A DNA stretch of 64,000 bases from Ophioceras dolichostomum (Eukaryota; Ascomycota; Sordariomycetes; Magnaporthales; Ophioceraceae). The notes beneath the pieces were generated by a model, which was not told the DNA's origin, searched no databases, and worked only from the letters and a program-made list of their open reading frames with translations. The stretch is from assembly GCA_003049485.1 (NCBI GenBank), contig PYST01000210.1:1-64000 (forward strand), read 5' to 3'. The position numbers and the translations under genes were made by a program. Position 1 is the stretch's first letter, and every line of letters begins with the position of its first letter. This document shows positions 1 to 12,338 of this stretch, one piece after another.

Positions 1-804
1 GCCCCCCCCTATGTACCTCCGATCCGGAAAACTGAACTGTCTGAACAGTCGTCCAGAGTGAGCAATCTTGACGGCGCGCGATGGGGACTTCAGCCCTGGC
101 AAAGGGCTTGCGTGTAACGCGACCCGCCCGGGCGACTCATACCGGGGGAGGCCGGGGTGGTAGTAAGGTGGGAGGAGGACAAGGAAAGGGATGGGAGGGA
201 GGGAGGTTTAGGTGCCGATCGCACTGCTCAACCCTTTGCGACCAGGACTCTCTCTTCTCCCAGGCAGCTCCCAGTGCCAGATGAAGCCATCTCGTCACCA
301 GCTCCATCGATAAATCTTCCTTGATTGGGTATTGCGCGGGGCGCAGCGCCAGCTCGACCTGGAAGCCGAGGCAGGGTGGGTGCGAGCCATAGTGTGTCTC
401 CGCAGGGAATGTTCTTTGCACTATTGTTCAGGTCGGGCCAACTTAAACGGGATGCTTTCGGGGGAGCTGGGCTGAAAAAAGGCAGGGAAGGGGAAAAAAA
501 AAAAAAAAAAAAGACCAGACGAAACGACAAGCAGGTCCCTTGTTGAAGAGGGAGTGGAGTACTAGAGACGGGCCAAAGAGATATGCAGCTCTGTACAGAT
601 GACCTATAGAAAGAGGGACATAAGACCGTAACGGCAATAAAAAAAAAGGTACCACAGGACAGCCAGTCATGGACTTTGTGCCCGGTCGTCCGCACGCCTG
701 AGGCGACCCCACTCGCCATTCCGAGGTGAGGGAGATGGAGGTAAGGGTGTATCCCGAAAATTCAAGCGGTTGCTTGTTTTTGTTTTGCCTGCTTGCCTAA
801 TGAT

Positions 805-897
805 TGATGATGGATGGTGGGTTGTTGTACGGATGTGGATGTGTGGATGGTGGATGTGCGGATGGTGGATGGTGGGAATGTGTGGATGGGGGACGGG
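805..897. repeat. Degenerate GGATG-type minisatellite
   Basis: The + strand repeats units close to GGATGT, GGATGGT and GGATGTGC over about 90 bases, with imperfect spacing. It lies in non-coding DNA, and the open frames crossing it are repeat-encoded. Confidence 0.6.
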
Positions 898-1587
898 GGA
901 CCTTTGGAATGGTGGAAGACTAGAGAACCTACCAGGTAGGGCCTCTGACAGTGACGGCGGACGTTGAGGCCGCCGATCACGCCGAAAAACCGAAAAACGC
1001 CAAGCATCACCGTTAGGACTTGAAGGTGGGATCGAGGCCAAAAAGACGCCTGACCGGCCCGTGCGGGCCCGGAACCTGCCCGCCTCACGCTCTGATTCGC
1101 CCGTCAGCCTTACCACGCTGAAAACAACCCATGAGGATGCCGGGCTCAGGGCTGGCAAGCTAGCGAGCTAAGCCCTCCCAGCTCATTGCCTTTTAATCAA
1201 GCCGCCCGCGCACGAAAATGTGGTGCGTGCGAACGTGAGAAGTGAGAAAAAAGAAGGTTCTTTTCCCATATGGAATCCGTTTAGCGCGTCTGTTCAGCTG
1301 GCCTTGGCGCCGCCCGGCGCTTCTTATCCGCTGCAGGATCATCTCTGCGTCTCTGCGTCTCTTTCTGTTTCTGCTGTTGAGTGATGATGAGGAAATTAGT
1401 AACACTTGGCGTCGATGTTCGAATGAGGCATTTGAGCCTGTTCCGTTTGGGAAGCAGAAGCGGCAGCGGTGGTGGCAGAGAAAGTGAGCGAGCGATGGCC
1501 AAAGTGGCGACAATGTCATCAGTCATCAGTTAGTCTGCATCTAAGTCGCCTAGGTACTAGCAGCATCGACCTGCATGCAGGTCAACA

Positions 1588-1623
1588 CCCACCACCACCA
1601 CCATTACCACCATTACCACCACC
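1588..1623. repeat. CAC/ATTACC microsatellite
   Basis: A run of CAC triplets passes into ATTACCACC units. It sits directly after the 16-bp palindrome at 1568-1583. There is no evidence that it is coding. Confidence 0.6.
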
Positions 1624-2523
1624 CGTCTGGCATTGCAGGCCCTCCGGCAGGGCGGGCGCGTGCTTGCGGACCAGGGTATGCAAGGGCATGCAGGACCAGC
1701 ATGGCACAGCAAGAAGCCCTCACGGGTCCTGGGAGGGAGAGCTCCAGGAGTCCCAGGAGTCCAGGGACGTAATTCCGCCATTCAGCACAGTCCACCAGCA
1801 CATGCGGAATCACTGGATCACTGGAACACCGCTACAATGCGAGGGCGAGGGGTAAAAAGACAAGGTTCTATCAGCGCAACTAGCCACACCAAAAGAAAGC
1901 AAAAAAAACCCAAACCCCAAACAGCAACCGTCCCCGAGAGGGAGAAAAACGATGAAACAGCACTATACCATTAGACGGCGGTACGGTGTACGATAGGTTG
2001 GATGATTGAAGGCATCTAAATTGATGAGGTTAAAGAATCAGGGGTGAAATCGGGAAGCGACCGACAAATGCGGCCAGAGCCGCGAGTTGCAAAAAAAGAG
2101 CGAAAAAAGTTGATGCCTGGGTTCCTGTGCGACGCTTTACGAAGGCAACTGCATTGGTACGTACCAATCTGATGATTCAACGACTTTTTTTTGGCTCAGT
2201 TCGCAGGCAGGCTGCAATGTGCGCCAGCCTAATTTCCAGCCAGCCATCGGAACTCCTGACCTCTTGACCTCCTGAGTTCTGACCCATCACCTCTCACCTC
2301 TCCCGAAATTCCCGGGGCTAGCTGGTTGTTTGCTGCCTTTTTTTTTCTCTCTTTCTTTTTTAGTCCCCTTTTTGTGTCATGCAGGAAAGCAACTTTCCCC
2401 TTTTCCTCTCTCGCTCTCTCCCTCTTTCTTCCCCCCACGATGTCGGCTGCCCCTCTCACACCTCACATGCCATGACACAACCCCCTTTTCCAACACCTCG
2501 GATCGTCTTGCCCGGGCGATTCA

Positions 2524-4330
2524 TCAGTCCATGACCATACCCAGGCTAGTGCCGGCTAGGAGGGCGGCAGCCACCCAGGCAGATGCATACGCTGCCGCGC
2601 CCGCCGACTCGACGCCCTGAATCGTCAGGACGCACTGCAGGAAGGTGCGGGTGCCGGTGGTCAGCATCGCTACCAATGTGCGTGCAATAACCACCCTGGT
2701 CTGAGCCGTAAACCCCCACACGTTATACCACATCGTCTCGCCCAGCGTCGCAGCGGTCGCATCGAAACTGTCCAGGTCCTCGTCCTCGGCGGTGCGACCC
2801 GTCGCCGCCGCCGGCGCGAAGACGAAAGATCGCGAAGCTAGCCCGAAGAGTAGAGCCAGGCAGACGGCCAGGAGGTTGGGTCCGGTCAAAACCGATCCAA
2901 CTGCCGCTGGCAGTCCTCCTCCTCCTCCTCCTGCTGCTGCTGCGGAGGGGAACGAGTGGGCCGGCTCGATGGAGGGGATCCCCTCGAAGGACAGCAGCAG
3001 AGTCCTCCGTAGATAGATCCTGTAGGACGACCAGATGGTCAGGCCGTAAACGGCTGAGGCCAGGATAGTGGTGTACACGGTGATTGGTCGGTCGACGAGC
3101 ACGTCTCTGTTTGGAACTGCCGGCGCGGCTGAGTGGGCGGCAGATAAGAACGGACGCAACAGGATGAACGGCACGAGGCTCGATAGGACGTTGATCGAGA
3201 GCCACGCCGCAGTGGTCCAGGGACGAACCTGGTAGAAAGCAGACAGGAGGTACAGCTGGGACGCATAGACGCATGTCAGAGAGCCAGCAACGCCTTATGG
3301 CCGGCCCTACGGTCGGGCGGGGGTGGATCCGGGGTTCAGGTTCAGGGGGACAGGGGTGGGGAGATGAACTCTGAGAGAGAGAGAAAGAGAATGGGGTGGT
3401 GCTGTGAGAAGAGCTGGTAGGGTGTGATCATTGTCAATCTCCGGCCGGGCGCGAGCGCGCACCTATCAATGAGAAACACGCGATTGGGGGCCGTCCATGG
3501 CGCCGGAGAGACGAGAACCCCTCGCCGGGATCCAGCTCGGGAAGTGTAACGTACCGTTGGGCCGTGGGACAGGAGGCTCAAAGCTGCAACGTCGTGACTG
3601 TCATAGCCTGCGAGCCACGCTAGGGCGAGCTCGCATCTACATCGCAAAAGCAGCGTAGCCCGTCCCATCGGAGCCGTTTCGTCAGAGCGCGAAGAACCAA
3701 CCAAACATATTCACTACCCACCAACTCAGGGAAGTCCAGTCCAATCGAGTCAGAGCTAGACGTTGGACCTTGAGCCGGGTCCTTGAATTCGCCCGAGCTG
3801 AAAAGAGAGCAACCAACGGGCAGGCGGGGCGGGAGGGGCGAAAGGTGGACGGGGAAGGTGGAGGGGGACGGGGACGGGAGGGGAGGGAGGAGGGAAGGGC
3901 GAGAGATGAAGCAAATGAAAGTGACTTTGCGTTGACTTGGTGATACCACTTACACTTGCCAGCCGGTGAGGACGGCCGCATGAAGCCATCCTCCATCGTC
4001 TGCTCTCGCAAAGGTTGCCAACTCGCCGCCGGACCACTGGGCAAGGAAGGAATATCCGAGGGTGTCGAGGGCCAAGCTCAGGACAACGACGAGGGGGAAG
4101 TATAGTGCAGGCGGTAATCGCGGCTCCTGGGCCTGCGCCTGGTTGGTAGTACCTCTGTTATGTGCCATGTTATGTCCCACCACCATTACCTCACCCTCCA
4201 CCTCCGGCCTGCCACGCGCCGCCGCGCTTGGTTGTGGTGCTGCGGCGTGCCGCGAGGGTGAGATGATGGTCGCAGCCGCAGCCGCAGCCGCAGCCGCCTC
4301 TTTGGTTTTAGCTTGGATGCCCGGGGCCAT
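2524..4330 (-). CDS. Multi-pass integral membrane protein, conserved-looking, function unknown
   Basis: Three exons join in phase: 4330-3954, 3636-3555 and 3255-2524, giving about 396 residues. Donors are GTAAGT and GTACGT; acceptors are TAG and CAG. The ATG at 4330 opens an N-terminal region with a nine-residue alanine tract encoded by GCAGCC-type hexamers. About six to eight hydrophobic segments follow, including LPPALYFPLVVVLSLAL in exon 1, DVAALSLLSHGPTLYLL across the exon 2/3 joint, and a long hydrophobic C-terminus. A glycine/proline linker lies between later helices. The motif GYDSHDVAALSLLSH looks like a family signature I have seen in fungal membrane proteins, but I cannot name the family or a substrate. 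It stands alone, with large spacers on both sides. The first intron (317 bp) is long for a fungus, but the splice joint restores a continuous hydrophobic segment, which supports the model. Confidence 0.72.
4273..4303. repeat. GCAGCC hexamer repeat inside exon 1
   Basis: Tandem GCAGCC copies on the + strand encode an uninterrupted alanine tract on the - strand, near the N-terminus of the membrane protein. Such hexamers can change copy number in whole-codon steps. Confidence 0.7.
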
Positions 4331-6204
4331 GGCGCCGCCGCCCCGCTGCGCAAGATGAGGTTGAGATAGTGGTCTAGTGGAATTCAAGCGGGTCTGTGTG
4401 AACAAAAATGCCCGGTTGGCGTCAAAGATCCTGGCCTTGTTGTGCTTGCTGTCTCCAGCCCCGTGGATGTCTCCAAGGGTACAAGGTGTCTCGGCCGTGA
4501 ATTTCGCTTTTGCCCTCCAGAGCTGGAAGCCGGGGATGAACCGACGGCGAAGAACACACCGAAAAATTGGCCGCGCTGGACGTTTCACGCGGAGTGGTGA
4601 CCGGAGAAAGTTCGAAAGTTAGAGCTGAATGTGGAGGACGTCGCGGTGAACGGTGACAAGACTCGGCCGATATGATGTTGCTTGGTGTACCTTGCCTCTC
4701 AGGTGTACTAGTGTGTGATGACCTATGTGTTGATCGAGAGAGCTCCAGCAGTCCAGCTGGAATTGAGCGCCGAAGCTGGAGGGGGTGGGGCGATCAGGTC
4801 AGGACAGAATGGACCGTTCAAGGTAGGTGACGTCGTTGTTCTGCAAGGTCGCGAGTACCTTCGTCCGGTCGGAAAGCCACCTTGAACCTTCCGTCCGTCC
4901 ACGGCAAGTAGACTTCACAAAAGGGAAAATAAAGTGATATTCAAAGGATATGTTCAGCACCTGCGAAGAAGCATACGAGAGAGGTAGAGTTGAAGTCTCG
5001 AGCCGACTCTGACTTCGTATAAGTTCTTGTATGGGGGCCAAAACACAACCTGGTCCAGGCCGGCTTGTGCGGACTCCAAACTGATGTCAAGCAACCCAAC
5101 GTGAACAGGAGGAGGACCCGGCTGCGCACAAACCAAAAGCGAAACAGACGGCCGCCCGACCGGACCCCTCTAACAGGACGGGAATATACTCCGCCGATGA
5201 TGTTGATGCATCAACTCAACTGTGTTCTAAACTCTCCTTTCTTAGAGTCGGAATCTTCGCCCGTCGCCGATACTTCCCACCGTGCAGCTTCGAGAAGGCT
5301 GCACACGGAAGGCTGCGACAGGAAGGCTGCGTAATCTCGGGATGATGACATCCGCATACGAATTTTCTTTTCAGTTTTCAGCAGAGCCTCCTCAAGGTCG
5401 CCTTCGCTTGGGGCTTGCTCCTTAGTGATCTTGTCTGTGTGGGATTCTCCGTCAAGCTAAGCCCTGACTCCAGCTGGTCATTCAGGTCAGTCAGTACCTC
5501 TGTTCCATCAGAATCGGGCAATCTGCCACATCAGTGTTCGATATTTGCTCGGCCTTGCCACCCTGATCTTCATTCGGATGTCGGGAGGCGAGCCGAGTGC
5601 AAACACTTAACACTAGGAACGGCACAGACCGAGAGCTAACATTGCAACATGTCAGCCTGCTGAAAATTTACGGGCACAATGGGCAGCGATCGTCGATCGC
5701 GACGGTGAAGCGATGCTCTGGTGATGCGCTTCAGATGCTCTAACGCAGCTGCACCTCGAGTGTCCCAATATCATGTTTGGATTTTACTATCCACAGGCGT
5801 TCGCTCGACGCACGCGTCCGACCCTCACTTTAACCTCGTGGATTCATGCCCCCCTTTCCCAAGTGTGACGAAAAGGTTGGGGCACTCTCCACTCTTCGGT
5901 GCTAAGAGATCGGGGGCGGAGCAAACCGCCTTCTTTACAAAAATTTCAGCAGAGGTTGATATAAAAGAAAGTCACGGGCGAGGCCATGCTATGTTGCTGT
6001 ATCGTCGTCATCTTCATCCTTGGTGGGGGTGGTGGCGGTCGGGCGCCACCGCCTTCAGCTTTTCTCTTCCACGCTTTCCTCTTTCCACGCGAAAGTGCTC
6101 GAGAGGCTGCTGGTGCGCTGGGCCACTGGTCAGCTGACCCAGGCTGACTGAAGTCAGCCGCTTCTTAGGGAAGATTGGGAGGAATCGTGGGTTGATGGCC
6201 TTCC
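4331..6204. other. Spacer: upstream of membrane protein, downstream of C2H2 gene
   Basis: I see no gene here. Frames are short with no splice-linked coding signal. The left part should hold the promoter and leader of the membrane-protein gene (- strand). The right part, near 6100-6204, should hold the 3' end of the C2H2 gene. Confidence 0.55.
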
Positions 6205-7781
6205 CTACTCCTCCATGCGGCCAAAGACACCGTCATCGTCCTCGTCGCTTCGAGCGCGGGATCGCATGTCATCGTCGTCATCGTCGCCCATAATGCTATC
6301 GCCGCTCTCTTCCATCTTGACATACTCCGGACGCGTCTCAGCCTTGGTGCCCCCACGGAGGAAACTCTCGGGAGCACCTCGAGGGAAGCTGCTGATGAAG
6401 CTGGTCCCTGCTGCCTGGTCCAGGTACTGCGCTGGCAACGGCGGCACCGGGGGTGCGTCCGGAGGCAAGTGGACAGTTCGGGAGCCGTTGTTGCTCCCGA
6501 AGCTGCAGCTGAGCAGCTCGACGGCGGCTGCAAGGTCGAGGTCCTCCTGGCCTGTTGCGTTCTTCCCAGAGGATGGTGGGCGCTGATCCTGGCTCAGCTG
6601 TCGGAAGTGGCCGTAGCTGAAGCTTGGTCCGTTCGGAACGCTACTCGCAAAGGAGCTCGCCGATGGAGCCGACTGGTACGAGCGGGAAAACCCGCTGCCA
6701 CTGCTATAGCGCTTGGACAACGTGTGGTACGACTCATTAGTGGTGCTCGAGGCATCCGTCTGCGGAGGCGGAGTCGTGTCCACCGAGCTACGGCCGTCCT
6801 GGTGGTCCGAGTATCCCGAGGCGGCCGGTGAGGCAGAGTCCTGGTCGCTGGTAAAGTCTCGCGCAGAGTCCGGGGGAGTCCCCACGGTACTCGGGTTGTT
6901 ATTCATGGCCACCAAGACGGATGCGGCCTCAAGAAGCTGGACTTGCTGATGCTTCGAGATAAGGAGCTTAGACGTGTACGTCCATTCAGGAGTGTGCTCC
7001 CACCTGGCAGGCATAATCAGGTCAACACAAGGCGCTTTGGATGGGCGACTGCGGCTCGGCACCGACGGCACGGTTGCCGTGGCCCGCCCGCCCGCCACCG
7101 GAACCGGAACCGTGATCTCGCCCATGGAGAGGGGCGGGAACAGGTCATTCCAGCGGGGAGGAAGAGTGGGAAGAAGAAGGGGTGCACAAACAAATGCTTG
7201 GTCAAGCAGCTGCTATGCTTGTATCCCTTCCCGCACTGTTGGCAGCGAAGCTCGACGCGGTTGAACCTCCTGCTGCCGCCCTCCTTCACCAAGGGCTGGC
7301 CATCGCTCGCCCGACGAACTCTAGCGTTTTGGAGCCCTAATTCACCGTCATCGGCGGACATGTCATTGGGGTCGTCGTCGATGGCGCTGTCTTGAACAGA
7401 GGCGATCGGCTTCCCGTCCAAGCCTACGGCCTGTTGTTGCGCTAGGACGCCGGAAGGAGACGGCAGGCTGGCGGCGATGGCGGCACGCGAGGCCCCTGGC
7501 TTGGACATAGTGTTGCGGCGGCCATTGACCGCGATGGGGAGGGGGGCGGCCTTGTCGCCAGCCTCGGTGGCCTCACTGAGAGCAGCAGCAACTGCTGCCA
7601 CGTTGGCAGCAGTGTTCGTCATGCTCTTCCGACGGGTGACGCGGTGGTTCGCATTGAGAGAGCTGCTGAGGATAGAGTGCGAGTGGGTTCTCGTGTGGGT
7701 TCGCGGCTGCGCCAGACCGGCTGAAGCCGAATTGGCGGATATCGAAGGGCGGTGCGTCAATGGCCTCGTAGCTTGTTGCAT
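6205..7781 (-). CDS. Single C2H2 zinc-finger protein, putative transcription factor
   Basis: Two exons (7781-7192 and 7003-6205) give about 462 residues. The intron uses donor GTTTGT and acceptor CCAG and splits the finger. C180 and C183 (CQQCGKGYKHSSC) and H196 lie in exon 1; H200 (LWEHTPEW) lies in exon 2. After the finger comes a conserved-looking block, TYTSKLLISKHQQVQLLEAA, then a long Ser/Pro/Gln-rich region and an acidic tail with DDDDDD near the C-terminus, as in fungal regulators. The start at 7781 is the first ATG in frame. A CTCAG acceptor with a GCTGAC branch site lies just upstream (7786-7825), so there is probably a further leader intron, or an extra 5' exon I could not place. 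DNA binding is inferred; targets are unknown. A lone finger with a flanking SKHQQVQLLEAA block recurs in Sordariomycete hypothetical transcription factors. Confidence 0.8.
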
Positions 7782-10700
7782 TTCCTGAGAGGGCAAGATG
7801 GCCAGGCAAGCATGTCAGCTCCTGTACAATCCACAGAGATCAAGAAGGGAAAGGCGTCAAGCAGGTTGTGTGTTGAACTTGGGCGAAGACCGAGTGAGTG
7901 AGCTGGAATGCAGGGAGCCAGCGGGTCGGTTGCCTGCTCTGCCACCACATCATGACTGCGCGTTCTTGGGGGTTCTCCCACCTTCGACGAGGCCATTGCC
8001 AGTTGCCCTGCCGAGAGATGACTCCGGCAAGGCTACGCAAATATAGATAGGTCTCACCTCGCGTCGAATTGAGAGGGAGAAAAGCAACCAAGCAAAAGCA
8101 AAAACAAAGAAGAGAGAAGAAAAGAGCAAAGGCGAACGCAGCTGGAATGGGTGTGGGGGAAGTGGTGTTGTGGCACTGGTGTGTGTGGTGTGGTGTTGTG
8201 CTCGCTCTATCTTTTTTTTTTTTTCCGTCTTTCTTTGGGCTGGTTGGAGATCAGGTGCGGATTGGCGAAAAATAATATGGAACTCCGACCAGCCAGTCAG
8301 CTTCGCCCCGGACCAGGGCTTTTCTCAATGCAGCAGTTGGGTCGCGGTAGGTCTGTCTTCAGTTCTGGACAGTGTGGCAGAGCGCAAATCACCTAGACCT
8401 CGAAGCTTCTACGGATTATGGCCCGGAAAATGTACAGACTGAGACACGGCACAATACTAAGCATGCACCTGGCAGCCCCAGTATCCAAGTTGGGGCGCGA
8501 AATGGAACGGAGGGTGACGACGGATTTGTGGGCTTGAGACGACAAATCCGCTAACTCAATGGCCACCGCTTCTCATTGGCAGTTGGCGACTCTCCTTCAT
8601 CCCGAAGTGAAAGATGAAGAAATGTCCGTCAAAAAAGCCATGCATGCGGTAGAGGGAAGAAGACTGGAAGGGGCGCTCGATTCACCCTTTTTTTTTCTCT
8701 TCCTTTTCTCAGGAAGGTCTTTGTTCTTATTCCATTCAAGTTGCAGACGCCGCCATCTGGTACATTAATTACGAGGTCCAAGAAGCTGGTCCCCATGAAA
8801 CGAAACCCGCCAGTCAAAGCAACCACGAGCCAGAAGTCAAAGTTGACGGACATGGAACGGCGCCTCGACAATTGACAACCTTTAGTGGAAGGGAGAAAAT
8901 TGGCCCCCAGGTCGTCGTCCGAGTTTGCCCAAAGCACAGTGCAGAGTGCAGCCGTCCACCGCCTACCAAGTTGTGGAGGAAGCCTCTGACAGCAAGACAA
9001 AAAGAGAAGAATTGAGAGGACAGACAACTGGCCTCCTCAACTTCGGGAGTCAAGCGACCTCTTGGAGGCGTCACTCCAGGTCCAGCCAATTATCTGCCAT
9101 CATCTCTGAACTGGTTGGCTCAAAACACCACCTCTGCGGACATCTCCTTCCTTCCGCAAACTCTCGTCTATCGCCTCTGTGCGCTCTCACAAACCACAAA
9201 CAGGCCACTTGCAACCACCACGCCATCTCTCCACTAAACTCTCTCCTTCTGCCCTCACACGGCCTGTCGGACTGACAGGTTTGTGTCACGAGACAACCCT
9301 GAGAAATGAATGGACTCTTCCGTCTACCGCCCCTATGTGTAGGTACACGAGACCCGAGGCCATCACCAGCACCATGTCTTCTCATGTTGAGTCCTCCTCT
9401 TTGTCCGACGAGAGGGGTCGACAGGTGGAGTCTCGATATATTGGGTCACCACCCGCCACCCAACGCGCTAACAATTATCAATTGCAACCAAACAATACAG
9501 ACCACCTATCAAGCAACAATCCTTGGAGCCGTGGTTATCGGGACTGAGGAGGGTGAAGCGGGCGGTGGGGAGAACTACTGTAGCATGTAGCCGAATCTCT
9601 GTTCCGTGCAGAGGTAGGTACTGAACAACCTTTACTCACTGGTACTTTGAAAAATCACTTCCCATTGCCGTGGACAGCTTTAAGGAGTCAAGGTCCCTCA
9701 TCAACCCCTCTCGCGAGCTGCATTGGCAGTTGCAGGGCCTGCATATGCCGCATATATCCAGTGGAACACCTCTGGCGTCGGTGTAGTACAGCCAACCAAG
9801 ATCTAAACCTGAACGTGGCAGCAGGTCTGGATTGCTCCACAGCTCGAAGGGTGGTGGTCGGACAGAAGTGAGGATACACACCTGCAGAGCTTGGCACTGG
9901 CCTTCTCCTCTTTCTCAAGCAAACTGGTGGTTACCCGCCGAAGCTTTGGGTGATTCGTACCATTGACTTTCGATTTATGTTCTTGCTCAATCCCAGCCCA
10001 GGGGATGAGTGGTTATGAGTGCAGGGGGAAACATGGCCTGGAATTGGCAAAACAACTGAGCCTGAGGAAGCGAAGGAATGAAATGAATCCCAGCAGAATG
10101 TCAGCACCAACACAAGGAAGAACAGCAGCATGATCCGGACTGACTGGTGAGAGGCACGAGAGGGAGGAGGAATCGGTCTTCCACGACTTTCGGACATTCT
10201 TCTCATCTACCCCACCCGAGACAACCCACCAATAGTAGCATATTTCAGACACACTCCCTCCTTCGTCAAGTGAAAGCCAATAGACTGGATCCACGAGTTT
10301 TGGTGGTAGGCGCCATGCGACGGCACTAATCGAAGAAAAACCAAAAAAAGGGGATTTCACCAAGGAGGGAGTCCCAGTCTCAACAACAACCATGACTGAT
10401 GGGCCATCTCAATTCTCACTTGAAATTGTGTCTCTGCCAGCTGGCTCTCTGGCTCTCTTCTCACAGCATCAATGCAGAAAAATTGGGCTCTTCCAGCCCC
10501 CCCCCCCAGTGTGACGGCTCTCTGGGCCTGGATTACTATCGCACTGTGCATCTGAGTAGGTGCAGATTTCAGGTCTCAGGATGCCAGCAGGCTGCGCCTT
10601 AGTTTTAGGTAAACCCATGACAAACCTTCAATGTTCTCTTTTCAAGTAGTTCCTCTGAGGGGAATAGGCCTAGCATGGTACCTGTAGGTCACTGGAACGC

Positions 10701-12338
10701 ATTTCAGGCAGGATGACGTTGGAAATCAAGTCAAATGACCCCTTTGACCCCTTGACCTTGGCCTGCCCTCCCCCCAATGTCGATGCTTTTGATCGTGAGA
10801 GAGAAAAAAAAAAATTTTTTCTATTTAACCCAAGTGAAAATTTGTCCTCAACAATTGATAGGTGTCTCAGCCAATCAACCCGTGCCGCCCTCCAGGAGCT
10901 TCACCACTGTTGCATATCTTGCGTGAGGTTCATGTTCTTTCTCAAATCCCTCAAACCACTCCCCCTCCTGGTTCAAGGAGCTGAGGGCCAGACTTTTCGA
11001 TCAGCGGTTTCCCATGTGTTAAAATATGGAATAAAAAACCCCCGGCCGACAGCGCCGGATCCTGTTGTTGCACTGGCGGCGGGGCCCAGAATTTGACAAT
11101 CAAACAATTTGGTGAGAAAAACCTGGAGGATCAGCGAGCGCACACTGCCCTACCCGCTGGCGACCCAGGCGTCAGGAGCCATTGCTGCTGTTAGCGGCTC
11201 CAGAGGGTAGGGGTTGTGGGTGCGGTGCAAGGATGGTGTCGTTATCATCTTGGCTGGGTCCTGCGCTGGCTGGCGTGATTGATAAAAAATAGAGCACAGT
11301 GCGTGGCGGTCCAGCATTTCCAGCTCTGTGTCAGAAAATTCGTCTTTCAATATCATCATCATCACCAGGCTTCCAACAAACGCCTGTTCCTGCGTAGAAC
11401 CGTCTTCTGGAATGATCGATCGATATTCCATATTCCGTCTTGTCTTCTTTGAGGCTGATTTCTTCCCCCAGGCACGGCTTGCTGAAGCCAATGAGCTGAA
11501 CATCCCCAACCCCAAAGGTGGCGGCGGCTGTGATTCTTAGCGGCCCCCATCCCACACCGACACCCTGAGAAGGCTACGAGGACGCGTACCCTGTCTTCAC
11601 CAAACATGAGCCTCCGGCCGCCGGCACCGAGGAGCATACGATGTGATGCCCCGTGCCCGAGATCCGGAATAAGACATAGCTGCCTCATCACCACTAGGCG
11701 CCATTTTTACTTTTTTTTTTTTTTTTTTTAGCCTCTGCAGACAAGCCTGTGCCTGCAGCTTCGTCCGTAATACACCTGAAGAATGCCGACCTCGGGGCTG
11801 TGGGTTCGTCCGCCCATCAAAAATCCCAGGCACCCGCAACCCTTTTTAGAAATGCACCTTATTCACTGAGGGAATTTTCTTTTCCCCTCGGCAGCGGCCT
11901 GGCCTTAGCCAGATCCAGGGCAGCACGGTACTGAGTAAGGCAAAGATAGAAAAGCGTGACGCCTCTTGAAATTCCCGCGTCCGCGCGGCTGGTTCACGCC
12001 ACCACCACCGGGACCACCGACCCGGAGCTGGGAGCTGGGAGCTGCTGGTTGATAGCTGTCAAAGTGTCTTGCTTGCTTGCCTGCTTGCTTGGCAGCGCAT
12101 CCATGTTCGTCTCCTTCAGGTGGCCCCAAAAAGAAACCATAGCACGCTCAGCCTTCTTCTTCGCTGGGAACGAAACTTTGTTGAGCATTTCTTCTCTCTC
12201 TCTCACCTCCTCTACGTGAACCTCCCACCTCGATATCTTCTCAGACCTAAAATTTTCCCCCAACAAAACAGCCTTCTTCTCGAGTGATTCCATCCCTGAG
12301 TGGCGCCATCATCAGCCGGGAACCAGCCATTCCGTACC
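7782..12338. other. Long spacer (4.5 kb) with no supported gene
   Basis: I found no frame with convincing codon bias or family resemblance. Purine-rich DNA at 8090-8130 and a poly-T run at 8212-8224 lie in the likely leader of the C2H2 gene. An A/T-rich stretch lies at 10801-10820 and a poly-T run at 11709-11728. A minus-strand frame at 11150-11515 is the most protein-like but has weak codon bias (see rejected items). Confidence 0.5.

Larger units (their letters stand above)
1..2523. other. Spacer with no supported gene
   Basis: Open frames here are short, low in third-position G/C and match no family I recognise. The stretch holds a poly-A run near 494-512, a degenerate GGATGT/GGATGGT-type minisatellite at about 805-897, a 16-bp perfect palindrome at 1568-1583 followed by a CAC-rich tract, and pyrimidine-rich DNA at 2335-2435. 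It lies downstream of the membrane-protein gene that ends at 2524. Confidence 0.6.

Noticed and set aside
11150..11515. Minus-strand frame with a plausible acidic stretch (LKDEFSDTELEMLD)
   Set aside because: Weak codon bias, no ATG at the open end of the frame, no family resemblance and no matching splice partner.
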